The notes under the pieces: generated by a model
The model's input: only the letters and a program-made list of their open reading frames with translations
What the model was told of the DNA's origin: nothing
Database searches by the model: none
Origin: JAXMCK01 sp046349395
GTDB lineage: Bacteria > Pseudomonadota > Alphaproteobacteria > Geminicoccales > Geminicoccaceae
DNA length: 64,000 nucleotides
Assembly: GCA_046349395.1 (NCBI GenBank)
Contig: JAXMCK010000005.1
Coordinates: forward strand, 434,001 to 498,000
Direction of reading: 5' to 3'
In this document: piece after piece, positions 47,284-56,341 of the stretch
Layout of the letters: each line of letters starts with the position of its first letter
How positions within the stretch are numbered: the stretch's first letter is position 1
Position numbers and translations under genes: made by a program

Positions 47284-50200
47284 TCAAAGTTGCAGCCGCC
47301 GCCCCTCGCGCAGCAGGGCGGCGAGATCGTCGGCCGGCAGCGGCCGGCTGAACAGGAAACCCTGCAGCTGCTGGCAGCCGTAGCCCCGCAGACGGTCGAG
47401 TTGCTCCCTCGTCTCGACGCCCTCGGCGACGGTCACGAGGCGCAGATGTCCGGCCATGGCGATGATCGCCTCCGCGATCGCAGCACTGTTCGGATCGCGG
47501 TCGATGTCGCGGATGAAGGAGCGGTCGATCTTCAGCGCCGCGATCGGAAACGCCTTGAGGTAGCCCAGCGACGAGTAGCCCGTGCCGAAATCGTCGATCG
47601 CGAGCTTGATCCCGAGGGCCGTGATCTCGCGCAAGCGACGCACCGTTTCAGGCGCATCGCGCATGATGACGCTTTCCGTCAGCTCCAGCTCCAGCGACTC
47701 GGCAGGCAGGCCCGAGGTTTCGAGGGCGGCGGCGATCATGTCGACGAGGTTCCGCTGCTGGAACTGCCGCGCCGACAGGTTCACGGCCACCTGCAGCGGC
47801 GTGAAGCCCATCCGGTGCCACCGCTTGACCTGCTGGCAGGCCGTGTTGAGTACCCACTCCCCGATGGGGACGATGAGGCCCGTCTCCTCGGCGAGCGGGA
47901 TGAACTCGCCCGGTGGAACGAGCCCCAGGTCCGGATGACTCCACCGCAGCAATGCCTCGACCCCGATGATGCCGCCATCCTCCAGGCTGACCAGCGGCTG
48001 GTAGTGGATCAGGAACTCCCCCTGCTCCAGCGCCTTCCGTAGACGGCTCTCCAGCATCAGCCGCTCGAAGGCGGCGGCGTTCATGTCGACCTGGTAGAAC
48101 TGGTAGTGGTTGCCGCCCTGCTCCTTGGCCAGGGTCAGCGCCGTGTCGGCATGCTTGATCAGTTCCTCAGCATTCTCGCCGTCGTGCGGGTAGAGGGCGA
48201 TACCGAGGCTGGCCCCGATCGTGATCTCGTGGCCGTTCACGGGAATGGGCGGGCGCAGACAGTCCAGCACCTTCTGCGCCACCTTCGCCGCCGCCTCGGC
48301 TCCGCTGGTCCCGAGCAGGAGCAGCATGAACTCGTCGCCGCCGAGACGCGCCACGGTGTCCGACTTGCGCAGGGCGGCGGTCATCCGGTCGGCCACCGCG
48401 CGCAGGACGTGGTCGCCCTTCTCCAGCCCAAGGGAGTCGTTGACGACCTTGAAGCGGTCGAGATCGACGAGGATGACCGTGAGAAGCTGCCGGTTGCGCC
48501 GCGCCCGCTCGATCGCCTGCGAGAGCCGGTCGTGGAACAGCAGCCGGTTGGGAAGGTCCGTCAGCGGGTCGTGATAGGCGAGGCTGCGAATCGTCTCCTC
48601 AGTCTGGCGGCGCAGCGTGATGTCACGCACGGCTAGGATGAGCAGGCGCCTGCCGTCCTGGTCGACGACGCGCCCCTCCACCTCCAGGGGAATGATCTCG
48701 CCCGAGCGTCGCCGCGCCTGCACTTCCTGAGCCGGCAGACGACCGTCCGTGGCAGCCATGGCCTGCCCCAACAGGGCACCCTCCTGGGTGGCACCCGCGG
48801 CCAGGATCTGTGCCAGGGGGCGGCGCAACGCCGACCCGCCCGTATAGTCCAGGATCTGCTCGGCAGCGCGCGAAAGTGAGGCGATGGTGCCGTCCGCCTC
48901 GATCGCGAGCACGCCGTCGCCGATGCACTCCATGACCGCGTCGAACCAGGCCGCCTGCCCGGCAGCGGCGACGACCGGCCGCGACAGCGACTCTGCCGGT
49001 GGTGCCCGAAGTCCGACGAGCACGCCGTTGCTGCCCACAGGTGCCAGTCGCGTGACCAGTGCCTTCGGTCCACCGGCGGCCGGCCAGACGAGCGAGGACA
49101 CCGTCTCGGCCGAACGTCGCTGCCGCACGCGCGACATCGCCTCGAGCAGGGCAGTCCGCGGGCCGGGCTCGGGCATGAGTTGCGCGATGCCGGCTCCGTG
49201 CAACTTACCGAGCTCATACCCGAGGAGCGAAGCGGCCTCGGGATTGGCGGCCGCCACCGCGAGATCGGCGTCGACCAGCAAGGCGGCGTTCGGCAGGGCC
49301 GAGAGCAGGGCCCGCACCTCGTCCGGCGGGCTTTCGGCGGGTGGTGCAGTCTTACTGTCGTCGGACCAGAGCACCGCCTGGACCACGTCCTCCCCGACCG
49401 GGGTCAGGCGAACGGCAAGCCGGAAGGGACGCCCTTCGACGGCCAGTTCCACGTCGAACGCGGCGACCTTGTGGCCCGCCAGCGCCTCCTCCGCCCAGTC
49501 CAGCCAGAGATCGACGGCGTCCGGCGGAAAAAGGCTCGCCAGCATGTTGCCCGTCTGGCCACGGATCAGGTCGGCGACCTCGTTCTCCGGCTCCGGCGCC
49601 ACCCATCGGATCCGCCCCTCGGCATCCACGATGCAGACGACGGCACCGAGGCAGGATGCCAGCAGCGCACCCTGGTTCTCGACCAGCCCCAGCTGACCGC
49701 CGGTCTGCCGCGTTCCGGCATCGGACAGGGCACCGACGACCCGCGTGACGACGCCGCTGTCGAGCGGGCGCTCGGGACGGGCGCTGTCTTCGACCAGCCG
49801 GATCTCGCCGTCGGGTGCGCGCACGCGATAGGTGACCGTGCCCGCCTGGCCCGCAAGGAGCCGCTGGTTGCGGCGGTTGAGCTCGCCGGCGTCGGCCGCG
49901 ACGACGAGATCGTAGAAGCCGCCTCGGGCAACCAGGTCCTCCGTCGTCCGGCCCAGCAGATCGCCGAGGCGAGGATCGCACCATTCGAGGCGCAGGCGGC
50001 AGTCGAGATCCACCGCCAGCTCGTAGAACAGGGCCCGAGTCAGTCCGGCGAAGCGGTGCAGCGGCTCGCCGCCGCCGACCGGGCGCCGCGCCGGTCCGTC
50101 GTCGACGTCCAGCCACAGCGCATAGTGGGCACCATCCGTTGCGAGCGGTCCCGCCCGCAGCTCCACCGTCACGGTCCTTCCGCCCGAGGCGCGGACCTCG

Positions 50201-50457
50201 ACCCGCTGGCGGACGGTCTCGGCCGCATGGACCGCGGCGATCACCTCCTCGAGGACGTCGTTGCCGCCGAACACGCCCCGGAGTGCCCGCAGCCCGCGTC
50301 CCGTGACGCGCTCGATAGGAATTCCAGTAAGGGCCGCGAATGCCGCGTTGGCGGCCGACACGGTCGGCGTCGGTCGACCATCGTCCGTCCGACGGAGCAC
50401 GAGTACGGGATCGGCGGCGAGATCGAGCAGGGCATGGACGTCGATGCCGTCGGTCAT
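47284..50457 (-). CDS. PAS-GGDEF-EAL cyclic-di-GMP protein
   Basis: The 1057-residue product carries several PAS-like sensor regions over the first 610 residues (for example ALLDLAADPVLVLRRTDDG at the start and WFDAVMECIGDGVLAIEADG at about 505). A diguanylate cyclase with intact RLGGDEFMLLLL follows, then a phosphodiesterase with intact EALLRW, NLSARQF, ELTESVIM, DDFGTGYSSLGYLKAF and AEGVETREQ. Both activities could be present, with the balance set by PAS input. No membrane segment is evident, so it is probably cytoplasmic. The start is taken as ATG 50457 because an in-frame start at 50487 lacks support. Confidence 0.92.
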   Translation of the reverse strand: MTDGIDVHALLDLAADPVLVLRRTDDGRPTPTVSAANAAFAALTGIPIERVTGRGLRALRGVFGGNDVLEEVIAAVHAAETVRQRVEVRASGGRTVTVELRAGPLATDGAHYALWLDVDDGPARRPVGGGEPLHRFAGLTRALFYELAVDLDCRLRLEWCDPRLGDLLGRTTEDLVARGGFYDLVVAADAGELNRRNQRLLAGQAGTVTYRVRAPDGEIRLVEDSARPERPLDSGVVTRVVGALSDAGTRQTGGQLGLVENQGALLASCLGAVVCIVDAEGRIRWVAPEPENEVADLIRGQTGNMLASLFPPDAVDLWLDWAEEALAGHKVAAFDVELAVEGRPFRLAVRLTPVGEDVVQAVLWSDDSKTAPPAESPPDEVRALLSALPNAALLVDADLAVAAANPEAASLLGYELGKLHGAGIAQLMPEPGPRTALLEAMSRVRQRRSAETVSSLVWPAAGGPKALVTRLAPVGSNGVLVGLRAPPAESLSRPVVAAAGQAAWFDAVMECIGDGVLAIEADGTIASLSRAAEQILDYTGGSALRRPLAQILAAGATQEGALLGQAMAATDGRLPAQEVQARRRSGEIIPLEVEGRVVDQDGRRLLILAVRDITLRRQTEETIRSLAYHDPLTDLPNRLLFHDRLSQAIERARRNRQLLTVILVDLDRFKVVNDSLGLEKGDHVLRAVADRMTAALRKSDTVARLGGDEFMLLLLGTSGAEAAAKVAQKVLDCLRPPIPVNGHEITIGASLGIALYPHDGENAEELIKHADTALTLAKEQGGNHYQFYQVDMNAAAFERLMLESRLRKALEQGEFLIHYQPLVSLEDGGIIGVEALLRWSHPDLGLVPPGEFIPLAEETGLIVPIGEWVLNTACQQVKRWHRMGFTPLQVAVNLSARQFQQRNLVDMIAAALETSGLPAESLELELTESVIMRDAPETVRRLREITALGIKLAIDDFGTGYSSLGYLKAFPIAALKIDRSFIRDIDRDPNSAAIAEAIIAMAGHLRLVTVAEGVETREQLDRLRGYGCQQLQGFLFSRPLPADDLAALLREGRRLQL

Positions 50458-50613
50458 CCCACACACCCGCGTCGCGGATGCGCGCATCGCCGGACGAGTC
50501 CGTGCATGTTCGCGGTCAATCTGCCCTGCCTTCGAGCGCTATGGGCAGGCGCCGTAGCAGGAGACGAGGTGGTTTGGCCAGTTCAACCCTGGGTATGCGA
50601 ACGACCCGAGGCC

Positions 50614-52077
50614 CTAAGGGTTCATTCCTTTCAGCACTCGTGGCAGGGCAACCGCCAAATCCTCGGCGATCAGACCCCGGCCCACCACTCTGGCCACCGC
50701 TCCATGCAGCCACACGCCGGCAGCCGCCGCCTCGTAGGCGGGCAGGCCCTGCGCCAGCAACCCCAGCACGAGCCCCGCCAGCACGTCACCGGTTCCGGCC
50801 GTCGCCAGATCGGGCGGCGCATCTGCCATGATGGCGGCTCGGCCATCGGGTGACGCGACCACGGTGTCGCCACCCTTCAGTAGAACGGTGCAGCGCGCCT
50901 CGCGCGCCGCTGCCCGTGCCCGCGTCAGCCGATCGCCCCTGACGTCGAACAGCCGCGCGAACTCCCCGTCATGGGGCGTCAGCAAGCAGCCGCCGTGCAA
51001 TCGGGCGAAGAGGTCGCTTCGGGAGGCGGCGAACGTCGTGAGCGCGTCGGCATCGAGCACCAGCGGCCGGCCCGTCCGCAGCAGGATCTCGACGAGTTGC
51101 CTCGTGCCCTCGCCCACCCCCGTACCCGGGCCGATCAGGAGCGCGTTGAACCGCCGATCCTGCAGCATGGCTTCGAGTGCGGCGGCATCGGCGAACGGCT
51201 TCGTCATCACGGCCGTCACATGCTGCGCATAGGCCGCCGCCGAGTCCTTCGGGCAGGCGATGCTGACGAGACCGGCACCGACACGGAGCGCCGCACCGGC
51301 CGCCAGACGTGCGGCCCCGGTTGTCGCCGCCAGACCGCCGACGACCATCGCATGGCCGAAATCGTACTTGTGACTCGCCGCCGTTCGCGGCCGCATGGCG
51401 CTGCGCCAGAGAGCGGGCTCGTTCCGGCGGAGCCCTACGTCTTCGGACCGCGCGACCGCGTCGGGAATGCCGATGTCCGCCAGGACGGTCGGCCCACAGA
51501 GGCTCCGTCCCGGCAGGAGAAGATGTCCGGGCTTGAGCCGGCAGAACGTGACCGTCAGATCGGCCTGCGCGGCCGCACCGCGCACGGCACCGGTCGCACC
51601 GTCAACCCCGGAGGGCACGTCGACGGCGACGACCGTGCATCCGGTTCCGGGCAGCGCCTCCACGACCCCCTTTGCAATCCCGTCCAGATCGCGGGCCAGT
51701 CCGGCGCCGAATAGGGCGTCGACGACGAGCGAGGCGCCATTCACTTCGGCGAGGCTTAAAGGCCCGACGGGACCATCCCAGGCCTTTGCCGCCTCGGCAG
51801 CATCACCGCGCAGCGCCTCGCGGTCTACGAGGCTCGCCACGCGAACGGGCCAGCCGGCCCGGTGGAGGCGGCGGGCGATCACCCAGCCGTCGCCGCCATT
51901 GTTGCCCGGACCGCAGAGGACGAGCACGGGCTGGCGCGTAAAGCGGGTGGCCATCGCCGTAACGACGGCTCGGCCTGCGTTCTCCATCAGCCATGGACCC
52001 GGGCACCCGCCGGCGATCGCGGCACGGTCGACCGCGGCCATGGCATCGGGCGGCAGGAGAATGCCGTCTCCCGCCAC
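50614..52077 (-). CDS. nnr: bifunctional NAD(P)H-hydrate epimerase/dehydratase
   Basis: Nnr repairs damaged NAD(P)H hydrates. The 487-residue product has the N-terminal epimerase domain (CGPGNNGGDGWVIARRLHRA, then DVPSGVDGATG) and the C-terminal ADP-dependent dehydratase with ribokinase-like fold (HKYDFGHAMVVGG, LLTPHDGEFARLF, LLKGGDTVVASPDGRA and LATAGTGDVLAG). The length is standard for the fused form. It lies 10 bases downstream of the TerB-like gene and is probably cotranscribed with it. The 156 bases between its stop and the next start hold nothing clear. Confidence 0.95.
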   Translation of the reverse strand: MAGDGILLPPDAMAAVDRAAIAGGCPGPWLMENAGRAVVTAMATRFTRQPVLVLCGPGNNGGDGWVIARRLHRAGWPVRVASLVDREALRGDAAEAAKAWDGPVGPLSLAEVNGASLVVDALFGAGLARDLDGIAKGVVEALPGTGCTVVAVDVPSGVDGATGAVRGAAAQADLTVTFCRLKPGHLLLPGRSLCGPTVLADIGIPDAVARSEDVGLRRNEPALWRSAMRPRTAASHKYDFGHAMVVGGLAATTGAARLAAGAALRVGAGLVSIACPKDSAAAYAQHVTAVMTKPFADAAALEAMLQDRRFNALLIGPGTGVGEGTRQLVEILLRTGRPLVLDADALTTFAASRSDLFARLHGGCLLTPHDGEFARLFDVRGDRLTRARAAAREARCTVLLKGGDTVVASPDGRAAIMADAPPDLATAGTGDVLAGLVLGLLAQGLPAYEAAAAGVWLHGAVARVVGRGLIAEDLAVALPRVLKGMNP

Positions 52078-52087
52078 GGTGGACGAC

Positions 52088-52501
52088 CTACAGCAGCCGG
52101 TACCTAGCGCGGGCGGCGCGCTCGATCGCCGCTGCCACCAGCGGGTCGATGTTCAGCCGGTCGCGCAGCAGCTCCAGCAGGCGCAGTTCGGCCTCCTCGA
52201 CCTTCTGGTCCGCGGCGGCGACGTCACAGGCCAGCACGTAGGCCGTCTCGCGCAGCCGGGGCGGCAAAGCGCGCGCGATACGCGCGAGGGCGATGGTGAT
52301 TCCGTCCTCCTTCTTGAGGAGGGCGGCACAGTCCTCGCCGACGGCCGAGATCTCTTCGGCGTCGAAATCGGTGAAGATGGGCAGATGGCGCACCATCCGG
52401 CTCATCATGCCGACCTCGCGGTCCGACATCTGTCCTTCCGCGGCCGAAACGAGCACCATCGTGTAGACCAACGCCGTGTGCGGATCGAGTTCGAGATCCA
52501 T
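52088..52501 (-). CDS. TerB-like protein
   Basis: The 137-residue all-helical product resembles the TerB tellurite-resistance fold: ALVYTMVLVSAAEGQMSDRE, then AYVLACDVAAADQKVEEAEL and RLLELLRDRLNIDP. Acidic pairs at AEGQMSDRE and AADQKVEEAE are the putative metal-binding sites of the family. The role in this genome is unknown; other ter genes are absent. ATG 52501 is chosen, with AAGGAG about 12 bases upstream; ATG 52525 is an alternative. It diverges from psuG. Confidence 0.78.
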   Translation of the reverse strand: MDLELDPHTALVYTMVLVSAAEGQMSDREVGMMSRMVRHLPIFTDFDAEEISAVGEDCAALLKKEDGITIALARIARALPPRLRETAYVLACDVAAADQKVEEAELRLLELLRDRLNIDPLVAAAIERAARARYRLL

Positions 52502-52609
52502 CCTTGCCGCGGACTCCTTGCGCATGCTTGCGGACGGCGCGCCAGCCGCCCTATCCCCTTGGACCACCTTCATGGGCCGGCGCCGGCCCGATGCCCAGGG
52601 AGTGCGCCC

Positions 52610-53545
52610 TTGCCGTACGACGTCGCCCCCGAGGTCGCCTCGGCACTGGCCGATGGAGCGCCGGTAGTGGCGCTGGAAACCACCCTCATTTGCCACGGCC
52701 TGCCGCGCCCGCGCAACCTGGCCGTCGCCTTCGCCCTGGAAGCGGCGGTGCGTGCCGAAGGAGCCGTCCCGGCGACGGTCGCCTTGATGGACGGACGGAT
52801 CCGGGTCGGCCTCAGCAGCGACGAGCTGACGCGGCTAGCCAACGCCGACGATGTCCAGAAATGTGCGCCGCGCGAATTCGCCCTCGTTCTGGGACGCCGA
52901 GGGCTCGGGGCCACGACCGTCGCCGGCACCATACGGGCGGCCGCCGCCATCGGCATCCGCTTCATGGCGACGGGCGGGATCGGTGGCGTCCACCGCGGCG
53001 GCGAGGACAGCCTCGACATCTCGGCCGACCTGCCGGAGCTGGCGCGCAGCAGCGTGGCCGTGGTCTGCTCGGGTGCCAAGGTCATCCTCGACCTGCCGCG
53101 GACGCTCGAGGTCCTGGAGACACTGGGCGTGCCCGTCATCGGCTACGAAACGGGAGAGTTTCCGGCCTTCTACTGCGCCGGCAGCGGCCTGCCCGTGCCA
53201 CGGGTCGACGGCACTGCAGCCGCGGCCGAGCTGTTGGCTGCGCACGCGGCGCTGGGCTGGCCCTCGGGCCTCGTTGTCGGCAACCCACCGCCGGTAGAAT
53301 TCGCCATGGAGCGAGGTGAGGTCGAGGCCCTTCTCTCGTCGGCACTGGCCGAGGCCCGCCGGTCAGGCATCAAGGGCCAGGCGGAGACGCCTTTCCTGCT
53401 GCGTCAGCTGGCTCTTGCCACCAAAGGCCGGAGCGTTCGCCTGAACGAGGCGTTGGTCGAAGCCAATGCGACGCTCGCTGCGAGGCTGGCGCGACATTTC
53501 GCTCAAAACATGCATCAACCGGGAAAAACTCTCCCAAAAGGCTAA
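52610..53545 (+). CDS. psuG: pseudouridine-5'-phosphate glycosidase
   Basis: PsuG cleaves pseudouridine 5'-phosphate to uracil and ribose 5-phosphate. The 311-residue product shows VVALETTLICHGLPRPRNLA, GGIGGVHRGGEDSLDISADL, the catalytic Lys in CSGAKVILDLPRTLEVLETL and the end NIALV-like NEALVEANATLAARLA. The start is TTG 52610 after AGGGAG; upstream reading in the same frame belongs to the antisense of terB and nnr. No psuK kinase gene is nearby, so pseudouridine would have to be phosphorylated elsewhere. Confidence 0.93.
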   Translation: MPYDVAPEVASALADGAPVVALETTLICHGLPRPRNLAVAFALEAAVRAEGAVPATVALMDGRIRVGLSSDELTRLANADDVQKCAPREFALVLGRRGLGATTVAGTIRAAAAIGIRFMATGGIGGVHRGGEDSLDISADLPELARSSVAVVCSGAKVILDLPRTLEVLETLGVPVIGYETGEFPAFYCAGSGLPVPRVDGTAAAAELLAAHAALGWPSGLVVGNPPPVEFAMERGEVEALLSSALAEARRSGIKGQAETPFLLRQLALATKGRSVRLNEALVEANATLAARLARHFAQNMHQPGKTLPKG

Positions 53546-53552
53546 ATCCGAC

Positions 53553-53575
53553 TTGACCCTTTGCAACCAAAAGGG
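53553..53575. promoter_or_regulatory. TTGACC box and CCCTTT-N7-AAAGGG repeat
   Basis: TTGACC (53553-53558) could be a -35 element for the response-regulator gene at 53622. CCCTTT (53557-53562) and AAAGGG (53570-53575) make a small hairpin seven bases apart, which may end psuG transcription or be a protein-binding site. No -10 box at the right distance is convincing. Confidence 0.3.
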
Positions 53576-53621
53576 AGAATCCGGATATTGTGATGTCGGA
53601 TGAGGCACCAAGCGGTTGAGA

Positions 53622-54425
53622 ATGCCGACCAGCCCGAGCTACTGGCCAGATGTGTGCCGGGTCCTGGTGGTGGGCGATCCGGCCCTAAGTCGCGGCCTTA
53701 TCCGCCTCGTGCTCTCGCGCCTGGACTACGATGTCACCTGCGTCGCCGGCGTTCGTGAAGCGTTGGCCGCCATGGCGGCTGACCACTATGCGTTGGCCGT
53801 CATCGCCCTCCAGCTGCCCGACGGTGCCGGCCTCAATCTCGGCCGCCGCCTGAAGGCCCTAGGCGGTCCGGCCGGCCCCATTCCCGTCCTGCTGTTCGGC
53901 GACACGGATGACGAGGAGCGTCTCCTCGCCGATTGCCGCGCCGCCCAGATCGAGGGTTTCCTCCCGAAGCCCGTATCGATCACCCGGCTGGTGACGGGCG
54001 TGCGCGAACTGACTCGCGGCCGCGCCCGACTGGAGCCCTCACCACCGCCGGACGATCAGGTCCCACCCGTCGAGTTGGAACATTTCACCTCGTTCACGGC
54101 CGGCGACGTCCAGCTTGAGCGTGAACTGAGTTCGCTCTATCTGGCGACGGTCCGCGTCTACATGGACGAGATGGGTGCCGCCCCCGACGAGCGGGCCTGG
54201 CGTTCGGCAGCACACGCCCTGAAAGGTGCCAGCGCCAACATCGGTGCTCGGATCGTTGCTGACCTCGCCGCCGAGGCGGAGTATCTCCCGCCATCCCCCG
54301 AGGTGCTGGAGCGCATCGGGCGCGCCGTCGAGGCCGTTCGCGCCTTCTTCGACAAACGGGGCCAGGGGACCGCCAAGGACGGTGCCTATCCCGTCCCGCA
54401 ACGCGAGCAGGTGCCGCTCGCCTGA
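53622..54425 (+). CDS. degenerate receiver domain fused to Hpt domain
   Basis: The 267-residue product has an N-terminal CheY-like domain (VCRVLVVGDPALSRGLIRLV to about residue 133). The residue at the phosphorylation position is Ala62 (VIALQLPDG where a Asp is expected), although the acidic pocket Asp19 and the Lys of FLPKPVS remain. The C-terminal half (about 160-250) is a histidine phosphotransfer domain with the expected His198 in AAHALKGASANIGA. A pseudo-receiver with a working Hpt suggests a relay protein that takes phosphate on the Hpt only. No kinase gene is adjacent. ATG 53622 is used; TTG 53616 is in frame. Confidence 0.88.
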   Translation: MPTSPSYWPDVCRVLVVGDPALSRGLIRLVLSRLDYDVTCVAGVREALAAMAADHYALAVIALQLPDGAGLNLGRRLKALGGPAGPIPVLLFGDTDDEERLLADCRAAQIEGFLPKPVSITRLVTGVRELTRGRARLEPSPPPDDQVPPVELEHFTSFTAGDVQLERELSSLYLATVRVYMDEMGAAPDERAWRSAAHALKGASANIGARIVADLAAEAEYLPPSPEVLERIGRAVEAVRAFFDKRGQGTAKDGAYPVPQREQVPLA

Positions 54426-54461
54426 CGCAGGTAGCGCCCAGTCGCTCGGGCTAAGAGTTCG

Positions 54462-55292
54462 TCAGGTGCCGGCTCTGCGGCGCATGACGGTCCAGGCTGT
54501 GGCGCAGACGATCGTCACGACGACGAAGATGACACCGATGGCGTTGATCACCGGCGTCAGCCCGAAGCGGAAGCGTGAGCCGATCTCGGTGACGAGCGTC
54601 CAGTCGCCGCCGATCGCGAACACGGTCGTGTTGTAGTTCTCGATCGACTGCAGGAAGCCGATCACCGCCGCCGTCGCGATCGTCGGCATCAGGAAGGGCA
54701 GCGTCACCCGGCGGAACAGGAACCACGGCGAGGCGCCCAGATCCTGTGCGGCCTCCTCCAACGTCCGGTCCTGGCGCTGCAGGCGGGACATGAACAGCAG
54801 CATCGAATAGGAGGCGATGAAGGTCGCCTGCGCCATGCCCGCGAGGAAGAGACCGCCCGGGACACCGAAGCTGCGCCAGAAGACCAGCGTGGAAATGCCG
54901 AGAATGATACCCGGTGTCAGGATCGGGCTCACCATGACGCCGTAGAGGAGCCCATTCCAGCGCCCGTCCAGCCGCGTCAGCAACAGGGCGCCGGCGAGGC
55001 CCAGCGGGATCGAGATCACGACGACACCGATCCCGATCAGGATCGAGTTCCACAATCCCCGAAGGATGCGGCCGTCCTGCGCCAGCGCCCCGAACCAGTG
55101 CAGCGTCCACCCCTGCCACTGCGTCACGGACGGGTACTGATAGGAATTGAACGCCGCCAGCGACATCACCAGCAGCGGCGCGAACAGGTAGAAGAAGAAG
55201 ATCGCCAGATAGACGTTCAGGATAACGCCCGACCAGTCGCGCCGGGACGTCGGCGCTGCTTCGATGCGGGCGGGAAGGACGGCCTGGGCCAT
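54462..55292 (-). CDS. potC: polyamine-type ABC importer permease (PotC-like)
   Basis: The 276-residue product has six membrane segments and the importer coupling motif in EEAAQDLGASPWFLFRRVTLPF. It ends a four-gene minus-strand operon in order potD-potA-potB-potC. ATG 55292 starts four bases beyond the potB stop. The ligand class (spermidine, putrescine or a related compound) follows from family only. Confidence 0.9.
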   Translation of the reverse strand: MAQAVLPARIEAAPTSRRDWSGVILNVYLAIFFFYLFAPLLVMSLAAFNSYQYPSVTQWQGWTLHWFGALAQDGRILRGLWNSILIGIGVVVISIPLGLAGALLLTRLDGRWNGLLYGVMVSPILTPGIILGISTLVFWRSFGVPGGLFLAGMAQATFIASYSMLLFMSRLQRQDRTLEEAAQDLGASPWFLFRRVTLPFLMPTIATAAVIGFLQSIENYNTTVFAIGGDWTLVTEIGSRFRFGLTPVINAIGVIFVVVTIVCATAWTVMRRRAGT

Positions 55293-55296
55293 GGCG

Positions 55297-56340
55297 CTAC
55301 CTCGCGATTTCTCGGATGCCCACACCCATCAGGCGCATGACCAGGAACACGAAGACGAGGCAGACGATCAGCAGCGAGAAGGCATAGGCCGCCCCGATGT
55401 TCCAGTTGTTCGCCTCGAAGAATTGCCGGTAGACGAGCTGCGAGAACCAGTCGCCGCCCTGGCCGCGGGTCATGATCTGCGGCACCGAGTAGGACCCGGC
55501 ACTCAGCATGAAGGTCATCACGCACCCGACCGCGATGCCGGGCTTGGCGTGCGGGATGGCGACCCGCCAGTGCAGCTTCCAGGTCGAGGCCCCGAGATCG
55601 CGTGCCGCGTCGATCTGGTTGCGATCGAGCGTTTCCAGCGTGTTGTAGATCGGGAAGACCATGAACAGGATGTAGGCGTACACCATCGCCGCGAAGACCG
55701 CGGCCGGCGACTGCAGGAACGGGATCGACTGGTTCTTCGCGAAGTCGACCACACCGATCCAGTTCAGGACCGAGTTGATGACGCCTTGATAGTCGAGGAT
55801 CATCAACCAAGCGTAGATCCGCAGCAGCTCGTTGATCGCGTAAGGCACCACGAGCCCCAGCATCAGTAGGGCGGCCCGCTCGCCCGTCACCATCTGCGCC
55901 GCGACGAAGGCGATCGGATAGCAGACGATCAGCGAAAGCACCGTCACCAGCATCGCGTAGACGATCGTCCGCGCGAAAATGTAGACGTGCAGCGAGCTCA
56001 TCCGCGTGTAGTTGGAGAGGCCGTAGACGCGGGTGGCGCCCACCTCGCCGGACTCGAGCTCGGCGATCTCGGCCTTCTTGGAGTCGACGTCAGCCTGGAT
56101 CTCCGGTTTCTTCGCCGCATCGGCGTCGGCCAGATCCAGCTCCAGGATCGACACCTCGTTGTAGAGCTCGTCGATCCGCTGCGTGACGGCGGCGGCGTCC
56201 TTCGCTTTCTCCGTCCACCAGAGCGAGGTGTGCAGCATCACCGCCTGGGGGACGAGGATCATCGCCACGATCCAGAACGCGGCGAGACCCAGGATGACGC
56301 CCGTCAGCACCCGTCCATAGGTCGAGAGCAGGACCTTCAT
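55297..56340 (-). CDS. potB: polyamine-type ABC importer permease (PotB-like) with coiled-coil insert
   Basis: The 347-residue product has six membrane segments and the coupling motif DAARDLGASTWKLHWRVAIP. Between the first segment (ILGLAAFWIVAMILVPQAVM) and the second lies an insertion at about residues 45-98 of alternating Leu/Ile and charged residues (VTQRIDELYNEVSILELDL, then DVDSKKAEIAELESGE), which reads as a two-helix coiled coil in the periplasm. Ordinary PotB has about 285 residues without it. The start is ATG 56340, two bases beyond the potA stop. Confidence 0.9.
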   Translation of the reverse strand: MKVLLSTYGRVLTGVILGLAAFWIVAMILVPQAVMLHTSLWWTEKAKDAAAVTQRIDELYNEVSILELDLADADAAKKPEIQADVDSKKAEIAELESGEVGATRVYGLSNYTRMSSLHVYIFARTIVYAMLVTVLSLIVCYPIAFVAAQMVTGERAALLMLGLVVPYAINELLRIYAWLMILDYQGVINSVLNWIGVVDFAKNQSIPFLQSPAAVFAAMVYAYILFMVFPIYNTLETLDRNQIDAARDLGASTWKLHWRVAIPHAKPGIAVGCVMTFMLSAGSYSVPQIMTRGQGGDWFSQLVYRQFFEANNWNIGAAYAFSLLIVCLVFVFLVMRLMGVGIREIAR

Positions 56341-56341
56341 C

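Noticed and set aside
52088..52501. Tellurite resistance operon
   Set aside because: Only one TerB-like gene is present and no terC, terD or terE; the fold alone does not show resistance.
51395..52609. N-terminal extension of psuG by about 400 residues
   Set aside because: The extension is antisense to nnr and terB and has no domain; psuG homology begins right after the TTG at 52610.
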